Shown: piece after piece, positions 1 to 8,452 of the stretch
How positions within the stretch are numbered: the stretch's first letter is position 1
Layout: every line of letters starts with the position of its first letter
NCBI GenBank assembly: GCA_025846845.1
Contig: JAOYTL010000001.1
Span: 868,001-932,000 of the forward strand
Direction of reading: 5' to 3'
DNA: 64,000 bases
Source: Alloboseaceae bacterium BT-24-1
GTDB taxonomy: Bacteria > Pseudomonadota > Alphaproteobacteria > Rhizobiales > Beijerinckiaceae
The notes under the pieces: generated by a model
The model's input: only the letters and a program-made list of their open reading frames with translations
Told to the model about the DNA's origin: nothing
Database searches by the model: none
Made by a program: the position numbers and the translations under genes

Positions 1-959
1 TCGAGCCGCTCGATGCGCGTATCGCCAAGGAGCCGAAGGAGTTCTTCTCCAACATCCCTGAGACCTTCCACGCCAAGTGGAAGGGCAAGCAGTACTATCT
101 GCCGATCGAGAGCGGCGCGGTGGCGCTGTTCTGGAATACCGACCGATTCAAGGAAGCCGGCCTCTCCGGCCCGCCCAAGACCTGGGACGAGTTCGCCGAA
201 TATTCGCGCAAGCTGACCAATCCCGACAAGCGCCAGTTCGCGGTCACCGGTACGCTCCAGGCCGAGCCGCCGACCAACATGACCTACGACATCTACCCGC
301 TGCTGCTGCAGGGCGGCGCGACGATCATGGACCCGGCAACCAGCAAGGCGGTGTTCAACAGCCCCGAGGGCGTCGCCGCGATCGAGTGGTACATCGAGCG
401 GATGAACAAGGACAAAGTCTCGGTGCCGGGCGTGCTGAGCAATGGCGAGAAGGAAAAGCGCGCCAACTTCGCCACCGGCAATGTCGCGATGATGTTCGAG
501 GGGCCCTGGGGCGTCGCCATCCAGAAGCAGCTCAACCCGAACCTCAACTACGACATCGCGCCGCTGCCGAAGGGCAAGAGCACCGGCACCATGGTGCGCG
601 GCTCGCTCAACACCATCAGCAGCCAGGCGCAGGACAAGGACGCAGCCTGGACCTTCATGCGCTGGCTCTCGGGGCCGAAGGGCATCGAGATGTGGGCGAA
701 GGGCACCGGCGGCTTCCCGGCGCGCACCGATGTCGCCAACCAGGACTGGTTCAAGGAGCGCAAGCTCTTCCAGGCCTTCGTGACGCAGATGGCGCAGCCC
801 AATGCGCAGTCGCCATTCCTGTCGATGCCCAACGCCGTCCAGATGAACAAGGTGATGAGCACCGAGATCCAGAACGCCGTGCAAGGCAAGAAGACCGCCA
901 AACAGGCGCTGGATGACGCCGCGGCCGAGTGGAACAAGGTCCTCTCTGCAGCCAAGTGA
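1..959 (+). CDS. ABC sugar-type extracellular solute-binding protein (5' end outside window)
   Basis: This is the C-terminal ~318 residues of a family 1 (MalE-like) periplasmic binding protein; the reading frame is open from the left edge, so start and signal peptide lie outside. The visible part runs through typical family 1 blocks: a fully oxidised hinge segment (YYLPIESGAVALFWNTD), a later GNVAMMFEGPWG segment and a C-terminal tail rich in AAAEWNKVL. Binding proteins of this family deliver mono- or oligosaccharides or polyols to a MalFG-type permease pair, and exactly such a pair follows at 1073 and 1963. The ligand cannot be told from sequence. The ATPase gene is not in the window and may lie upstream. 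Confidence 0.93.
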   Translation, partial: EPLDARIAKEPKEFFSNIPETFHAKWKGKQYYLPIESGAVALFWNTDRFKEAGLSGPPKTWDEFAEYSRKLTNPDKRQFAVTGTLQAEPPTNMTYDIYPLLLQGGATIMDPATSKAVFNSPEGVAAIEWYIERMNKDKVSVPGVLSNGEKEKRANFATGNVAMMFEGPWGVAIQKQLNPNLNYDIAPLPKGKSTGTMVRGSLNTISSQAQDKDAAWTFMRWLSGPKGIEMWAKGTGGFPARTDVANQDWFKERKLFQAFVTQMAQPNAQSPFLSMPNAVQMNKVMSTEIQNAVQGKKTAKQALDDAAAEWNKVLSAAK

Positions 960-978
960 CCGGCTGACATCATAGTCT

Positions 979-1003
979 CCGGCCGGAGCTTTCCTCCGGC
1001 CGG
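979..1003 (+). terminator. Intercistronic hairpin after the binding-protein gene
   Basis: A perfect 10-bp inverted repeat (979-988 with 994-1003, arms CCGGCCGGAG/CTCCGGCCGG, loop of 5) lies 20 bases after the stop codon and 70 before the first permease gene. No T-run follows, so it looks less like a true terminator than an mRNA-stabilising or attenuating hairpin. Such hairpins often keep binding-protein mRNA more abundant than permease mRNA. That role is inferred. Confidence 0.6.
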
Positions 1004-1072
1004 CTCCTCCCCCTCGCGCAGGACCAGCCGCCCGGTAAGACGGCGCGGCCGGTTAGCAACGATCGGCGAGAC

Positions 1073-1966
1073 ATGCTGCTTACGCTCAAACGCAAATACC
1101 GCGAGGAATTCCTGGCCGCGTCCTTCCTGTGGCCGTCGCTCACGATCCTCGTCGCGCTGCTGATCTACCCGCTGATCGACGTGGTCCGCCTGAGCTTCCA
1201 CGACAGCAACCTGCAGCGCGAGGTCTGGGTCGGCTTCGGCAACTACATCGCGCTCGCCAACGACCCGCTGTTCTGGCGCGCCTTCTGGCAGACCGTGGTC
1301 TTCACCTTCTTCAGCGTCGTGCTGCACCTGGTGATCGGGCTCGGCCTCGCGCTGCTGCTCAACATGAATCTCGACCCGGCCTTCCGCACCGTCGCGCGTG
1401 GCCTCCTGATCGTGCCCTGGCTGCTGGCACCGACCGTCGCCGGCATGATCTGGGTGCTGATGCTGCAGCCTTTCGGCGTGCTCAACGGCCTGCTCGCCTC
1501 GCTCGGGATCATCGACACCAACTTCACCATCTCCTGGCTCGGCGATCCCTCGACGGCGCTCGGCTCGGTGACGGCGATGAACGTCTGGCGCGCCTTCCCG
1601 TTCTTCATGGTGATGCTGCTCGCCGGCCTGCAGGCGATCCCGAAGCAGCTCTACGAAGCCGCCGAGATCGACGGCGCCTCGCTGTTCCGCCAGTTCTGGC
1701 ACATCACCCTGCCGCAGCTGCGCGGCGTCATCACCACGATCGTGCTGCTCGACTCGATCTGGACCTTCCGCGCCTTCGACCCGGTCTATGTGATGACCGG
1801 CGGCGGACCGGCGCATGGTTCGGAGGTGCTGGCGACGGCGATCTATTTCGACGGCTTCCAGAAGCTGAAATTCGGCTACGCCTCGGCCGAGGCCGTGGTC
1901 ATGTTCATCGTGCTGTTCATCGTCAGCGCCATCTATGTCCGCCGAACCATGAGCAACCAGCAATGA
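1073..1966 (+). CDS. ABC sugar transporter permease, MalF/UgpA type
   Basis: A 297-residue inner-membrane protein with about six hydrophobic segments, starting with a helix at residues ~15-40. The cytoplasmic coupling loop carries the EAA motif (YEAAEIDGASLFRQFWHITLP), which docks on the ATPase in this family. The length matches MalF/UgpA-type permeases that lack the large MalF periplasmic loop. It forms the transmembrane channel with the next gene, whose ATG overlaps its TGA (ATGA at 1963-1966), so the two are translationally coupled. Confidence 0.93.
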   Translation: MLLTLKRKYREEFLAASFLWPSLTILVALLIYPLIDVVRLSFHDSNLQREVWVGFGNYIALANDPLFWRAFWQTVVFTFFSVVLHLVIGLGLALLLNMNLDPAFRTVARGLLIVPWLLAPTVAGMIWVLMLQPFGVLNGLLASLGIIDTNFTISWLGDPSTALGSVTAMNVWRAFPFFMVMLLAGLQAIPKQLYEAAEIDGASLFRQFWHITLPQLRGVITTIVLLDSIWTFRAFDPVYVMTGGGPAHGSEVLATAIYFDGFQKLKFGYASAEAVVMFIVLFIVSAIYVRRTMSNQQ

Positions 1967-2856
1967 CCGTCGCCCAGTACGGCGCTGCAGCGCATACACG
2001 TCCCTATCTCGGCAAGATCGGCATTCGCGGGCGCGAGCGCCTGATCAACGCCGCCTCCTATCTCCTGCTGCTGATCGCGATCGCGATCGTGTTCTTCCCG
2101 CTCGCCTGGATGCTGACGGTGTCGGTGCGTCCGAACATCGAGGTGATGCGGATGCCGCCGGAATGGCTGCCGCAGGTCTTCACGCTGGAGGGCTATCGCA
2201 AGATCTTCGCGAGCCCGCGCTATCTCGTCGTCTTCGCCAACACGATGGTGGTGTCGCTGGTCGTGACGGCGCTCTCGCTGATCCTCGGGGCGATGGCGGC
2301 CTATGCGCTGGCGCGCTTCAAGTTCGCCGGGCAGCGGGCGGTGCTGATGTTCCTGATCACCACGCAGATGTTCCCGCTGGTGCTGCTCTGCATCCCCTAT
2401 TTCCGGATCTTCATCGCGCTCGGGCTCTACGACACCCGCACCTCGCTGATCGTGGTCTACCTGACCTTCACCTTGCCCTTCTGCATCCTGATGCTGCGCA
2501 GCTACTTCATCAACATTCCCCGCGACATCGAGGAAGCCGCGATGGTCGACGGCTGCTCGCGGGTCGGCGCGATCTTCAGGACGCTGGTGCCGATGTCATA
2601 TCCCGCCTTCATCGGCGCCGGGCTCTACACCTTCCTGCTCGCCTGGAACGAGTTCCTGTTCGCGGTCGTGCTGATCGAATCCTGGGAGAACCGGGTGCTG
2701 ACCATGGCGATCTACAGCCTGATGGCCGAATTCGTCACCGACTGGAACACGATGATGGCCTTCTCGGTGCTGGCGAGCCTGCCTCTGGTGATGGCCTTCA
2801 TCTTCCTGCAGAAATTCATGGTCCAGGGCATGACGGCGGGCGCGCTGACGTCGTAG
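1963..2856 (+). CDS. ABC sugar transporter permease, MalG/UgpE type
   Basis: A 297-residue permease and heterodimer partner of the preceding protein. After a short N-terminus it has a first helix (YLLLLIAIAIVFFPLAWML) and further helices, and the EAA loop reads IEEAAMVDGCSRVGAIFRT. The start at 1963 is chosen because it overlaps the upstream stop and gives the family's normal length; an in-frame opening runs further upstream but is only a shadow of the first permease. The operon appears to end here, with a palindromic intergenic repeat just downstream. Confidence 0.93.
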   Translation: MTVAQYGAAAHTRPYLGKIGIRGRERLINAASYLLLLIAIAIVFFPLAWMLTVSVRPNIEVMRMPPEWLPQVFTLEGYRKIFASPRYLVVFANTMVVSLVVTALSLILGAMAAYALARFKFAGQRAVLMFLITTQMFPLVLLCIPYFRIFIALGLYDTRTSLIVVYLTFTLPFCILMLRSYFINIPRDIEEAAMVDGCSRVGAIFRTLVPMSYPAFIGAGLYTFLLAWNEFLFAVVLIESWENRVLTMAIYSLMAEFVTDWNTMMAFSVLASLPLVMAFIFLQKFMVQGMTAGALTS

Positions 2857-2880
2857 ATCAGCTCACCGGCCGTTCTAGCT

Positions 2881-2977
2881 CGTCATGCTCGCCCTTGTGG
2901 CGAGCATCCACGTCTCGAACACTGCGCTCGACCAGCGGGTAAAGACGTGGATGGTCGGGACAAGCCCGACCATGACG
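2881..2977. repeat. Large imperfect inverted repeat downstream of the sugar permease
   Basis: Positions 2881-2915 and 2943-2977 form an imperfect inverted repeat with outer arms CGTCATG...ACGTCT and AGACGT...CATGACG. Within each arm lies a smaller palindrome whose bases differ between arms but stay self-complementary (GCTCGCC/GGCGAGC against GTCGGG/CCCGAC). An A-run (2979-2985) follows. It resembles the dispersed intergenic palindromes of Hyphomicrobiales and may also terminate the converging sugar and lrp transcripts. Confidence 0.6.
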
Positions 2978-3005
2978 CAAAAAAAGAGCGGCCCTGAACT
3001 GACAA

Positions 3006-3494
3006 TCAGACCGGCACTGCCAGCCCCGCCTTGACCCGGTCCATCGCGACGAAGGTGCGGAACTTGCGGATATTGGCGTCGGCGAAGAAGAGGCGGCGGG
3101 TCAGCGCCTCATAGGCCGTCATGCTCGGCACCAGCACGACCAGCATGAAGTCGACCTCGCCGGTGACATAGTAGCATTGCTGCACCTCGGGCGCGGCGAG
3201 GAAGGCACGCTTGGCGGCGTCGATGTCCTTCGCGGTCTCGCTGACGAGTTCGATCTCGACGAAGATGGTGATCGGGTGGCCGAGAGCCGCCGGCTCGACG
3301 ACCGCGACATTGGCCCGGATGACGCCGTCCTTCTCCATCCGGCGGATCCGGCGCTGCACGGCCGGCGCCGACAGGTTGACCTTCTCACCGATCACGCGCT
3401 GCGGCGTGGTGTTGTCCTGCTGCAGGATGGCGAGGATGGCCCGGTCGAAGGCATCGAGGACGGAAGCGGTCGGTTCGCTCAAGCATGGCTCCAT
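3006..3494 (-). CDS. Lrp/AsnC-family transcriptional regulator
   Basis: A 162-residue protein of normal Lrp/AsnC length: an N-terminal helix-turn-helix (LDRAILAILQQD ... SAPAVQRRIRRMEKDGVI, residues ~12-65) followed by a RAM/AsnC ligand-binding domain (CYYVTGEVDFMLVVLVP, residues ~105-125). The ATG at 3494 is preferred; an upstream in-frame ATG would add 27 unrelated residues that overlap the divergent promoter region. It is divergent from the diaminopropionate ammonia-lyase gene with 80 bp between them, which suggests it controls that gene in response to an amino acid. The ligand is unknown. Confidence 0.9.
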   Translation of the reverse strand: MEPCLSEPTASVLDAFDRAILAILQQDNTTPQRVIGEKVNLSAPAVQRRIRRMEKDGVIRANVAVVEPAALGHPITIFVEIELVSETAKDIDAAKRAFLAAPEVQQCYYVTGEVDFMLVVLVPSMTAYEALTRRLFFADANIRKFRTFVAMDRVKAGLAVPV

Positions 3495-3503
3495 GAAACA
3501 AAC

Positions 3504-3550
3504 TTGCAAGGCCGGCGGGGGATTGCAGCGCCTTTTTCGCGATGCTTGCA
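3504..3550. promoter_or_regulatory. Candidate Lrp-type operator region
   Basis: The 80-bp space between lrp and the ammonia-lyase gene has three TTGCA boxes at 3504-3508, 3523-3527 and 3546-3550, the first inside the palindrome CTTGCAAG. Lrp/AsnC proteins usually bind several phased degenerate palindromes. The spacing (19 and 23 bp) is close to two helical turns. Assignment is by position and repetition only. Confidence 0.35.
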
Positions 3551-3574
3551 ATATCCCTTCACCTGGACATTCCA

Positions 3575-4783
3575 ATGAGGCAAACCGTGCTCCTGCTCAA
3601 CCAGCTCCCGGACTTCCGCCAGCCGCTCCATCCAACCGATGCGGAAACGCTCGGCCCTGCCGGAGCCGACGCGATCGAACGGCACCTCGCAAGCCGAGCC
3701 GAGCATGTGCCGACGCCGCTGCGCGCCCTACCCGGCCTCGCCGCGGAACTCGGCATCGGGGCATTGCACCTCAAGGATGAAGGCCAGCGGCTCGGCCTCG
3801 GCAGCTTCAAGGCGCTGGGCGGCGCCTACGCCGTGACGCGACTGGTGCTGGAAGCGGCAGCTGAGCGGCTCGGGCGAACACTCGACGAAGCCGACCTGAC
3901 CTCGCCCGAGGTTCGTGCGGTCGCCGCCGGGATGACCTTCGCCTGCGCCACCGACGGCAATCATGGTCGCTCGGTCGCGCAGGGTGCACAGCTTGTCGGC
4001 GCGAAGTCCGTGATCTTCGCGCATGGCGGCGTCAGCGAACCGCGCGCCGCGGCGATAGCCCGTTTCGGAGCGGAGATCGTCCGCGTCCCCGGCACCTATG
4101 ACGATTCCGTCGTCGAAGCCGCCCGCATCGCCGGGGAGCGCGGCTGGACGACTGTCTCCGACACCTCCTGGGACGGTTATGAGCGCATCCCCGGCCTCGT
4201 CATGCAGGGCTACACCGCCATCATCCGCGAGTCCCTCAGGCAGTTGCCGGAGCCGCCGACCCACGTCTTCGTCCAGGCCGGTGTTGGCGGCATCGCCGCG
4301 GCAATCGCGGCGCAGCTGTCGCTGGCACTCGGCGACAACAGGCCGATCTTCACCGTGGTCGATCCGGCCCGCGCCGCCTGCCTGTTCGAGAGTGCTCGCG
4401 CCGGGCGGCCGACCAAGATCGCCCATGGCGCGCCGACGGTGATGGCGATGCTGGAATGCTATGATCCCTCGCCGCTCGCCTGGCGCGTGCTGTCGCGCGC
4501 GGCCGACGCCTTCATGACCGTCGAGGATGCCGTCGCGGTCGAGGCGATGAACCGGCTGGCGCGCCCGGCCGGTAGCGACCCGGCGATCGTCGCCGGCGAG
4601 AGTGGCGCGGCCGGCTTCGCCGGCCTGCTCGCGGCGCTGCGCGATCCGCAGGCGCGCGCGGCGCTGAAGCTCGACGCCTCCTCGCGCGTCTTCGCCGTCG
4701 TCACCGAGGGCGCGACCGATCCGGAGCGCTATGCCGAGCTGGTCGGGCTGACACCGGCCGAGGTCGCCGGGAAGGCCGCGTGA
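3575..4783 (+). CDS. dpaL: Diaminopropionate ammonia-lyase (PLP, fold type II)
   Basis: A 402-residue PLP enzyme of the threonine-synthase/tryptophan-synthase-beta fold. The PLP lysine lies in LGSFKALGGAYAV (residues ~81-93), with the family's TDGNHGRSVAQGA segment and a glycine-rich phosphate loop (VQAGVGGIAAA). The long insertion between the lysine and TDGNHG and the C-terminal VAGESGAAG are typical of YgeX-type diaminopropionate ammonia-lyases, which convert 2,3-diaminopropionate to pyruvate and two ammonia. The ATG at 3575 is chosen over one 33 bases upstream because it leaves room for the divergent promoters. A threonine/serine dehydratase role is the main alternative. Confidence 0.85.
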   Translation: MRQTVLLLNQLPDFRQPLHPTDAETLGPAGADAIERHLASRAEHVPTPLRALPGLAAELGIGALHLKDEGQRLGLGSFKALGGAYAVTRLVLEAAAERLGRTLDEADLTSPEVRAVAAGMTFACATDGNHGRSVAQGAQLVGAKSVIFAHGGVSEPRAAAIARFGAEIVRVPGTYDDSVVEAARIAGERGWTTVSDTSWDGYERIPGLVMQGYTAIIRESLRQLPEPPTHVFVQAGVGGIAAAIAAQLSLALGDNRPIFTVVDPARAACLFESARAGRPTKIAHGAPTVMAMLECYDPSPLAWRVLSRAADAFMTVEDAVAVEAMNRLARPAGSDPAIVAGESGAAGFAGLLAALRDPQARAALKLDASSRVFAVVTEGATDPERYAELVGLTPAEVAGKAA

Positions 4784-5412
4784 TGTCGGACAAGCTCACT
4801 TTGCTCTACCAGAGCCATTCGCCCTATGCCCGCAAGGTGCTGGTCTGCGCCCATGAGCTCGGGCTGACCGATCGCCTCGACGTGATCCATCACGAGACCA
4901 GCCCGACCAATCGCAACGACGCCGTCTTCGCCCGGAACCCGCTCGGCAAGGTGCCGGTGCTGGTGACGCCGGGCGCTGGGGCGCTCTTCGATTCCGTGGT
5001 GATCTGCGACTATCTCGACCGGCTCGCCGGTGAGGGTTCGCTGATCCCGCGCGAGGGACCGGAGCGCTATGAAACATTGCGCCTGCAGGCGCTGGCGCAG
5101 GGCCTGTGCGATGCCGGCATCGCCGTGCGCTGGGACACCGAACGCCGGCCCGAGGCGTTACGTTACCCAGCGCTAGCCGCCGGCCAGACGACCAAGCTTC
5201 TGGAAGCCTATGACTATCTCGAGACACAGGCCCATCTCGACGGACCGGTCACGGTCGGCCAGATCGGGCTGGCGACGGCCCTGGCCTGGCTCAGCTTCCG
5301 CCGCTTGCCGGATTTCCGCGAACGGGCGCCGCGGCTCGCCGGCTGGTACGACCGCTTCAACCAGCGTCCGTCGATGCGCGCCACGCCCTATGAGGGCGAG
5401 ACGCAGGACTGA
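4783..5412 (+). CDS. Glutathione S-transferase family protein
   Basis: A 209-residue protein with an N-terminal thioredoxin-like domain (LLYQSHSPYARKVLVCAHELGL, then NPLGKVPVLV and DSVVICDYLD, residues ~5-70) and an all-helical C-terminal domain (~85-205). The LGKVPVL cis-proline loop and the D-S-x-x-I glutathione-binding stretch are visible. The ATG overlaps the upstream TGA by one base (TGATG); a GTG one codon earlier is also possible. Coupled to the ammonia-lyase gene, it may be co-transcribed, but its substrate is unknown. Confidence 0.87.
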   Translation: MSDKLTLLYQSHSPYARKVLVCAHELGLTDRLDVIHHETSPTNRNDAVFARNPLGKVPVLVTPGAGALFDSVVICDYLDRLAGEGSLIPREGPERYETLRLQALAQGLCDAGIAVRWDTERRPEALRYPALAAGQTTKLLEAYDYLETQAHLDGPVTVGQIGLATALAWLSFRRLPDFRERAPRLAGWYDRFNQRPSMRATPYEGETQD

Positions 5413-5415
5413 TCG

Positions 5416-6045
5416 TCAGCTCTCAGTCGGCACCATCGCGGCAGCGGCCAGGTCGCTGGCGCGTTCGCTCTCGGCCAGCCCCTCGGCGACGCCCCTGCGG
5501 TCGGCCAGCGGGCGATTCTGGCTCATCTTGCGCTTGCCTTCGAGCCGGGTGATCGGGATGCGCAGGCCGACGATGCCGCGCAGCTGCGCCTGCACGAAGG
5601 CAGGTGGCGCGTCATCGACTGCCCAAGGCTCGGCTCGCGTGCCCTCGTGCAGATTGGTCAGGCGTGTCACCGCATCGAGCAGGCGCTCGGGATCGTCGAA
5701 GAACTCGGCCTGGCCGTAGGCGTGGACCGCCTGGTAATTCCAGGTCGGCACGACCTTGCCGGTCTCGCGCTTGGTCTCGTACCAAGACGGCGTAACATAG
5801 GCGTCGGGCCCGTTGAACAGGACCATGGCCACGCCGATCACCGCCTTCTGCCATTGCGGATTGGCGCGGGCGAGATGGCCATGCAGCACGCCGAACTCGC
5901 CCTCCTCCGGCGCAAGGATCAGCGGCAGCGGTGTCGCGAGCAGGCCCTCGGCAGTCGCGGTGACGAGGGTAGCGAGCCGGCAGGCGCGCATCATCGCATG
6001 GATCTCGGCGCGGTCGTCGATGCGAAAGGCCGGCGGCGTGTACAT
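5416..6045 (-). CDS. PaiB-family FMN-binding negative regulator
   Basis: A 209-residue protein of the PaiB/FMN-binding split-barrel family, known from the Bacillus paiAB locus as a negative regulator of protease and sporulation genes. Recognisable are the N-terminal MYTPPAFRIDDRAEIHAMM, the central HGHLARANPQW, the FNGPDAYVTPSWY block and TWNYQAVHAYG, followed by an LPxLRGIVG-like C-terminus. It is transcribed divergently from a MocR regulator 50 bp away; such pairs commonly act in polyamine, vitamin B6 or amine metabolism. The actual function here is not shown. Confidence 0.88.
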   Translation of the reverse strand: MYTPPAFRIDDRAEIHAMMRACRLATLVTATAEGLLATPLPLILAPEEGEFGVLHGHLARANPQWQKAVIGVAMVLFNGPDAYVTPSWYETKRETGKVVPTWNYQAVHAYGQAEFFDDPERLLDAVTRLTNLHEGTRAEPWAVDDAPPAFVQAQLRGIVGLRIPITRLEGKRKMSQNRPLADRRGVAEGLAESERASDLAAAAMVPTES

Positions 6046-6095
6046 CGTCAGGGTCTCCTTGCGGTCGCCGCCGTCATGCCGCTAATCTGGCCTGC

Positions 6096-7562
6096 ATGGA
6101 ACAGCCAGTTTCTGGTAATATGACTGGACCAGTTGAGCGTGATGTCGGCGCTCAGCGCCGGGTCGTCGTGGCAATCAAGCGCGAGATCGCTGTCGGCGTC
6201 CACGCGCCCGGCAGCCGCCTGCCCTCGACGCGGGCGCTCGCAGCCGAATGGGGCCTGTCGCGCACCACCGTCACGGCCGCCTTCGAGCAGTTGGCCGCCG
6301 AAGGCTATCTCGAGACCCGCCCGGGTACGCGCGCCCGGGTTGCCGCCGGGCTTGCGCAGCCGGAACCTGCTGGGGAGAACGAGCCGTCGTCACGTCCGAC
6401 CGAACTCTCCGCCTACGGCCGACGGCTCGCAGCCGCCGCGCCCATCCCGTGGACCCCACAGCCTTTCGCGCTCGATTTCCGCTATGGCGAGCTCGCCGGC
6501 GGCGACTTTCCGACGCTGGCCTGGCGACGGGCGCTGACCAATGCGGTGACGAAGCGGCCCGCCCGCCTGCGCTATGGCGATCCGCGCGGTTTGCCGGAGC
6601 TGCGCGTCGCGCTGCAGGGCTATCTCTGGCGCGCCCGCGGAATGCGCTGCGAGGCCGACGACATCCTCGTCGTCAACGGCTCGCAGCAGGGCTTCGACCT
6701 CTGCACGCGGCTGCTGCTCGATCCGGGCGACCGCGTCGTCATCGAGGACCCCGGCTACAATCTGGCGTGCCAGGCCTTCCTGACGGCGGGCGCCGAGCTT
6801 TCGCCGCAGCCGGTGGATCGCGAGGGCATGCAAACCGGCGCGCTCCCGCCGGCACGGCTCGCCTTCGTCACGCCCTCGCATCAATTGCCGCTTGGCAGCA
6901 TCTTGTCGGCGCCGCGCCGGCAGGAATTGCTGGCCTGGGCGGCGCGCCATGGCGCCTTCGTCATCGAGGATGATTACGACGCCGAATATCGCCATGGCGT
7001 CGGCCCGGTGCCGCCGCTGCGTTCACTCGACCAGGCCGGCAGCGTGATCTATCTCGGTACCGTCTCGAAGACGCTCTCGCCGACCCTGCGGCTCGGCTAT
7101 CTCGTCCTGCCGCCGGCGCTGCGCGATGTCTTCGCCCGGGCCAAGCGCATGGTCGACCGCCACACCCCGGAGCTCGAACAGGCGGCCTTGGCCGAACTGA
7201 TCGCGAGTGGCGTCTACGAACGGCATGTCCGCCGCGTTCGGCGCCGCAATGGCGAGCGACGGACTGCCTTGCTGAAGGTGCTACGCGAGCGGTTGGGCGA
7301 GCGCATCACGATCGCCGGCACCGAGGCCGGCCTGCACGTTCTCGTCTGGATCAACCAGCTGCCGCAATCGCGCGAGGCGGAACTGACGGAGCGGGCCGCG
7401 GCCGCTTCGCTCGGCCTCTATGGCGTCAGCGGGCTCTATGACCAGCCGAACGATCCAGACCGCCGCGCCGGCCTCGTCATCGGCTATGCCGCACTCGACG
7501 AGACGCAGATCGCCGCCGGCATCGAGCGGCTGGACGGGTTGCTGTCGGAGCTAGGCGCCTAG
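6096..7562 (+). CDS. MocR-type GntR/aminotransferase fusion regulator
   Basis: A 488-residue protein: an N-terminal GntR winged helix (residues ~20-85, GSRLPSTRALAAEWGLSRTT) joined to a fold type I aminotransferase domain (~115-485). The PLP lysine lies in LGTVSKTLSPTLRLGYL, with the IEDDYDAEYRH aspartate block before it. MocR proteins such as PdxR and GabR bind PLP and regulate a divergent neighbour, here the PaiB gene. The true start is uncertain: a second ATG at 6120 is in frame, and CCAG/CTGG repeats that look like operator sites lie between the two ATGs. Confidence 0.88.
   Translation: MEQPVSGNMTGPVERDVGAQRRVVVAIKREIAVGVHAPGSRLPSTRALAAEWGLSRTTVTAAFEQLAAEGYLETRPGTRARVAAGLAQPEPAGENEPSSRPTELSAYGRRLAAAAPIPWTPQPFALDFRYGELAGGDFPTLAWRRALTNAVTKRPARLRYGDPRGLPELRVALQGYLWRARGMRCEADDILVVNGSQQGFDLCTRLLLDPGDRVVIEDPGYNLACQAFLTAGAELSPQPVDREGMQTGALPPARLAFVTPSHQLPLGSILSAPRRQELLAWAARHGAFVIEDDYDAEYRHGVGPVPPLRSLDQAGSVIYLGTVSKTLSPTLRLGYLVLPPALRDVFARAKRMVDRHTPELEQAALAELIASGVYERHVRRVRRRNGERRTALLKVLRERLGERITIAGTEAGLHVLVWINQLPQSREAELTERAAAASLGLYGVSGLYDQPNDPDRRAGLVIGYAALDETQIAAGIERLDGLLSELGA
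6105..6134. promoter_or_regulatory. Candidate MocR operator with direct and inverted repeats
   Basis: Between paiB and the mocR body are two inverted repeats, CCAG-ttt-CTGG (6105-6115) and CTGG-a-CCAG (6124-6132), which also give a direct CCAGTT repeat at 6105 and 6129. MocR regulators typically bind direct plus inverted repeats near the divergent promoter. The sites overlap the first annotated codons of the mocR gene, hinting at a downstream start. Confidence 0.35.
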
Positions 7563-7565
7563 GCC

Positions 7566-8363
7566 TCAATCGCGATAGACCGGCTCCTCGGTGTCGAGCT
7601 GACGGCGGATCGAGGCCAGGTGGAGGCGCGCCGATTCCGGGTCGCCCTCGCGCATCTGGCGATAGGCCGCCTCGGCGATTTCCGGCTTCACCGGCAGCAC
7701 CTGGCGGCCGGTCGAAAGTGCCAGTGTCTGCACCTCGCAGGCGCGTTCGAGATAATAGAGATCGTCCCAGGCTTCGGCGATGTTGGGGCCAAGCACCATG
7801 ACGCCATGATGCTTCATGAAGACGATGTCGGCATCGCCAACCGCGCCGGCGATGCGATCGCCCTCGCGCTCGTCGAGGGCGAGGCCGTTATAGTCGCGGT
7901 CGAAGGCGGTGCGGCCATAGAACTTCAGCGCCGTCTGCCCGGCGAAGATCAAGGGATCGCCCTCGGTCATCGAGAGCGCTGTCGCGTAAGGCATGTGGGT
8001 GTGGAAGGCGACGCGGGCGCGCGGCAGGTTCTTGTGAACGCGGGCGTGGATGTAGAAGGCGGTCGCCTCGGGCTGGCCCTCGCCAGCGACGACGTTACCG
8101 TGGAAATCGCAGATCAACAGCTTCGAGGCGGTGATCTCGCGAAAAGCCCAGCCATAGGGGTTGACGATGAAGAGATCGTCATAGCCCGGCACCAGCGCCG
8201 AGAAATGGTTGCAGATGCCCTCCTCGAAGCCATAACGCGCAGCCATGCGGAAGCAGGCGGCGAGATCGCGCCGCGCCTCCCAGACCGCGTCGGAATCGAG
8301 GTTCGGCTGGTTCAGGCCGGCGGAGATCGCCGGCGCCGCGCCGGCCTTGAGGGAGTGTGCCAT
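7566..8363 (-). CDS. Class II aldolase/adducin-family protein
   Basis: A 265-residue cytosolic protein of the class II aldolase/adducin family, which includes L-fuculose-1-phosphate aldolase and ribulose-5-phosphate epimerase. Visible zinc-ligand motifs are HTHMPYA (residues ~125) and MKHHGVM (~195), with NHFSALVPG near the N-terminus. Its substrate cannot be assigned. It sits 89 bp downstream of the nitrate operon on the same strand and ends 3 bp from the convergent mocR gene. It is probably not part of nitrate assimilation. Confidence 0.85.
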   Translation of the reverse strand: MAHSLKAGAAPAISAGLNQPNLDSDAVWEARRDLAACFRMAARYGFEEGICNHFSALVPGYDDLFIVNPYGWAFREITASKLLICDFHGNVVAGEGQPEATAFYIHARVHKNLPRARVAFHTHMPYATALSMTEGDPLIFAGQTALKFYGRTAFDRDYNGLALDEREGDRIAGAVGDADIVFMKHHGVMVLGPNIAEAWDDLYYLERACEVQTLALSTGRQVLPVKPEIAEAAYRQMREGDPESARLHLASIRRQLDTEEPVYRD

Positions 8364-8452
8364 GCGCCTAGTCTAGGGCCGCATCGGCGCCGGGCAAGCG
8401 GGTTGCCCTGCGCCAGGCGAACGGGCCCGCGTTGATCGCCGCATAGCGACGC

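Noticed and set aside
2881..2977. CRISPR-like or IS-end interpretation of the inverted repeats
   Set aside because: Only single inverted pairs with no regular spacers, transposase or target duplications; the same holds for 33576-33723, 54224-54330 and 59280-59365.
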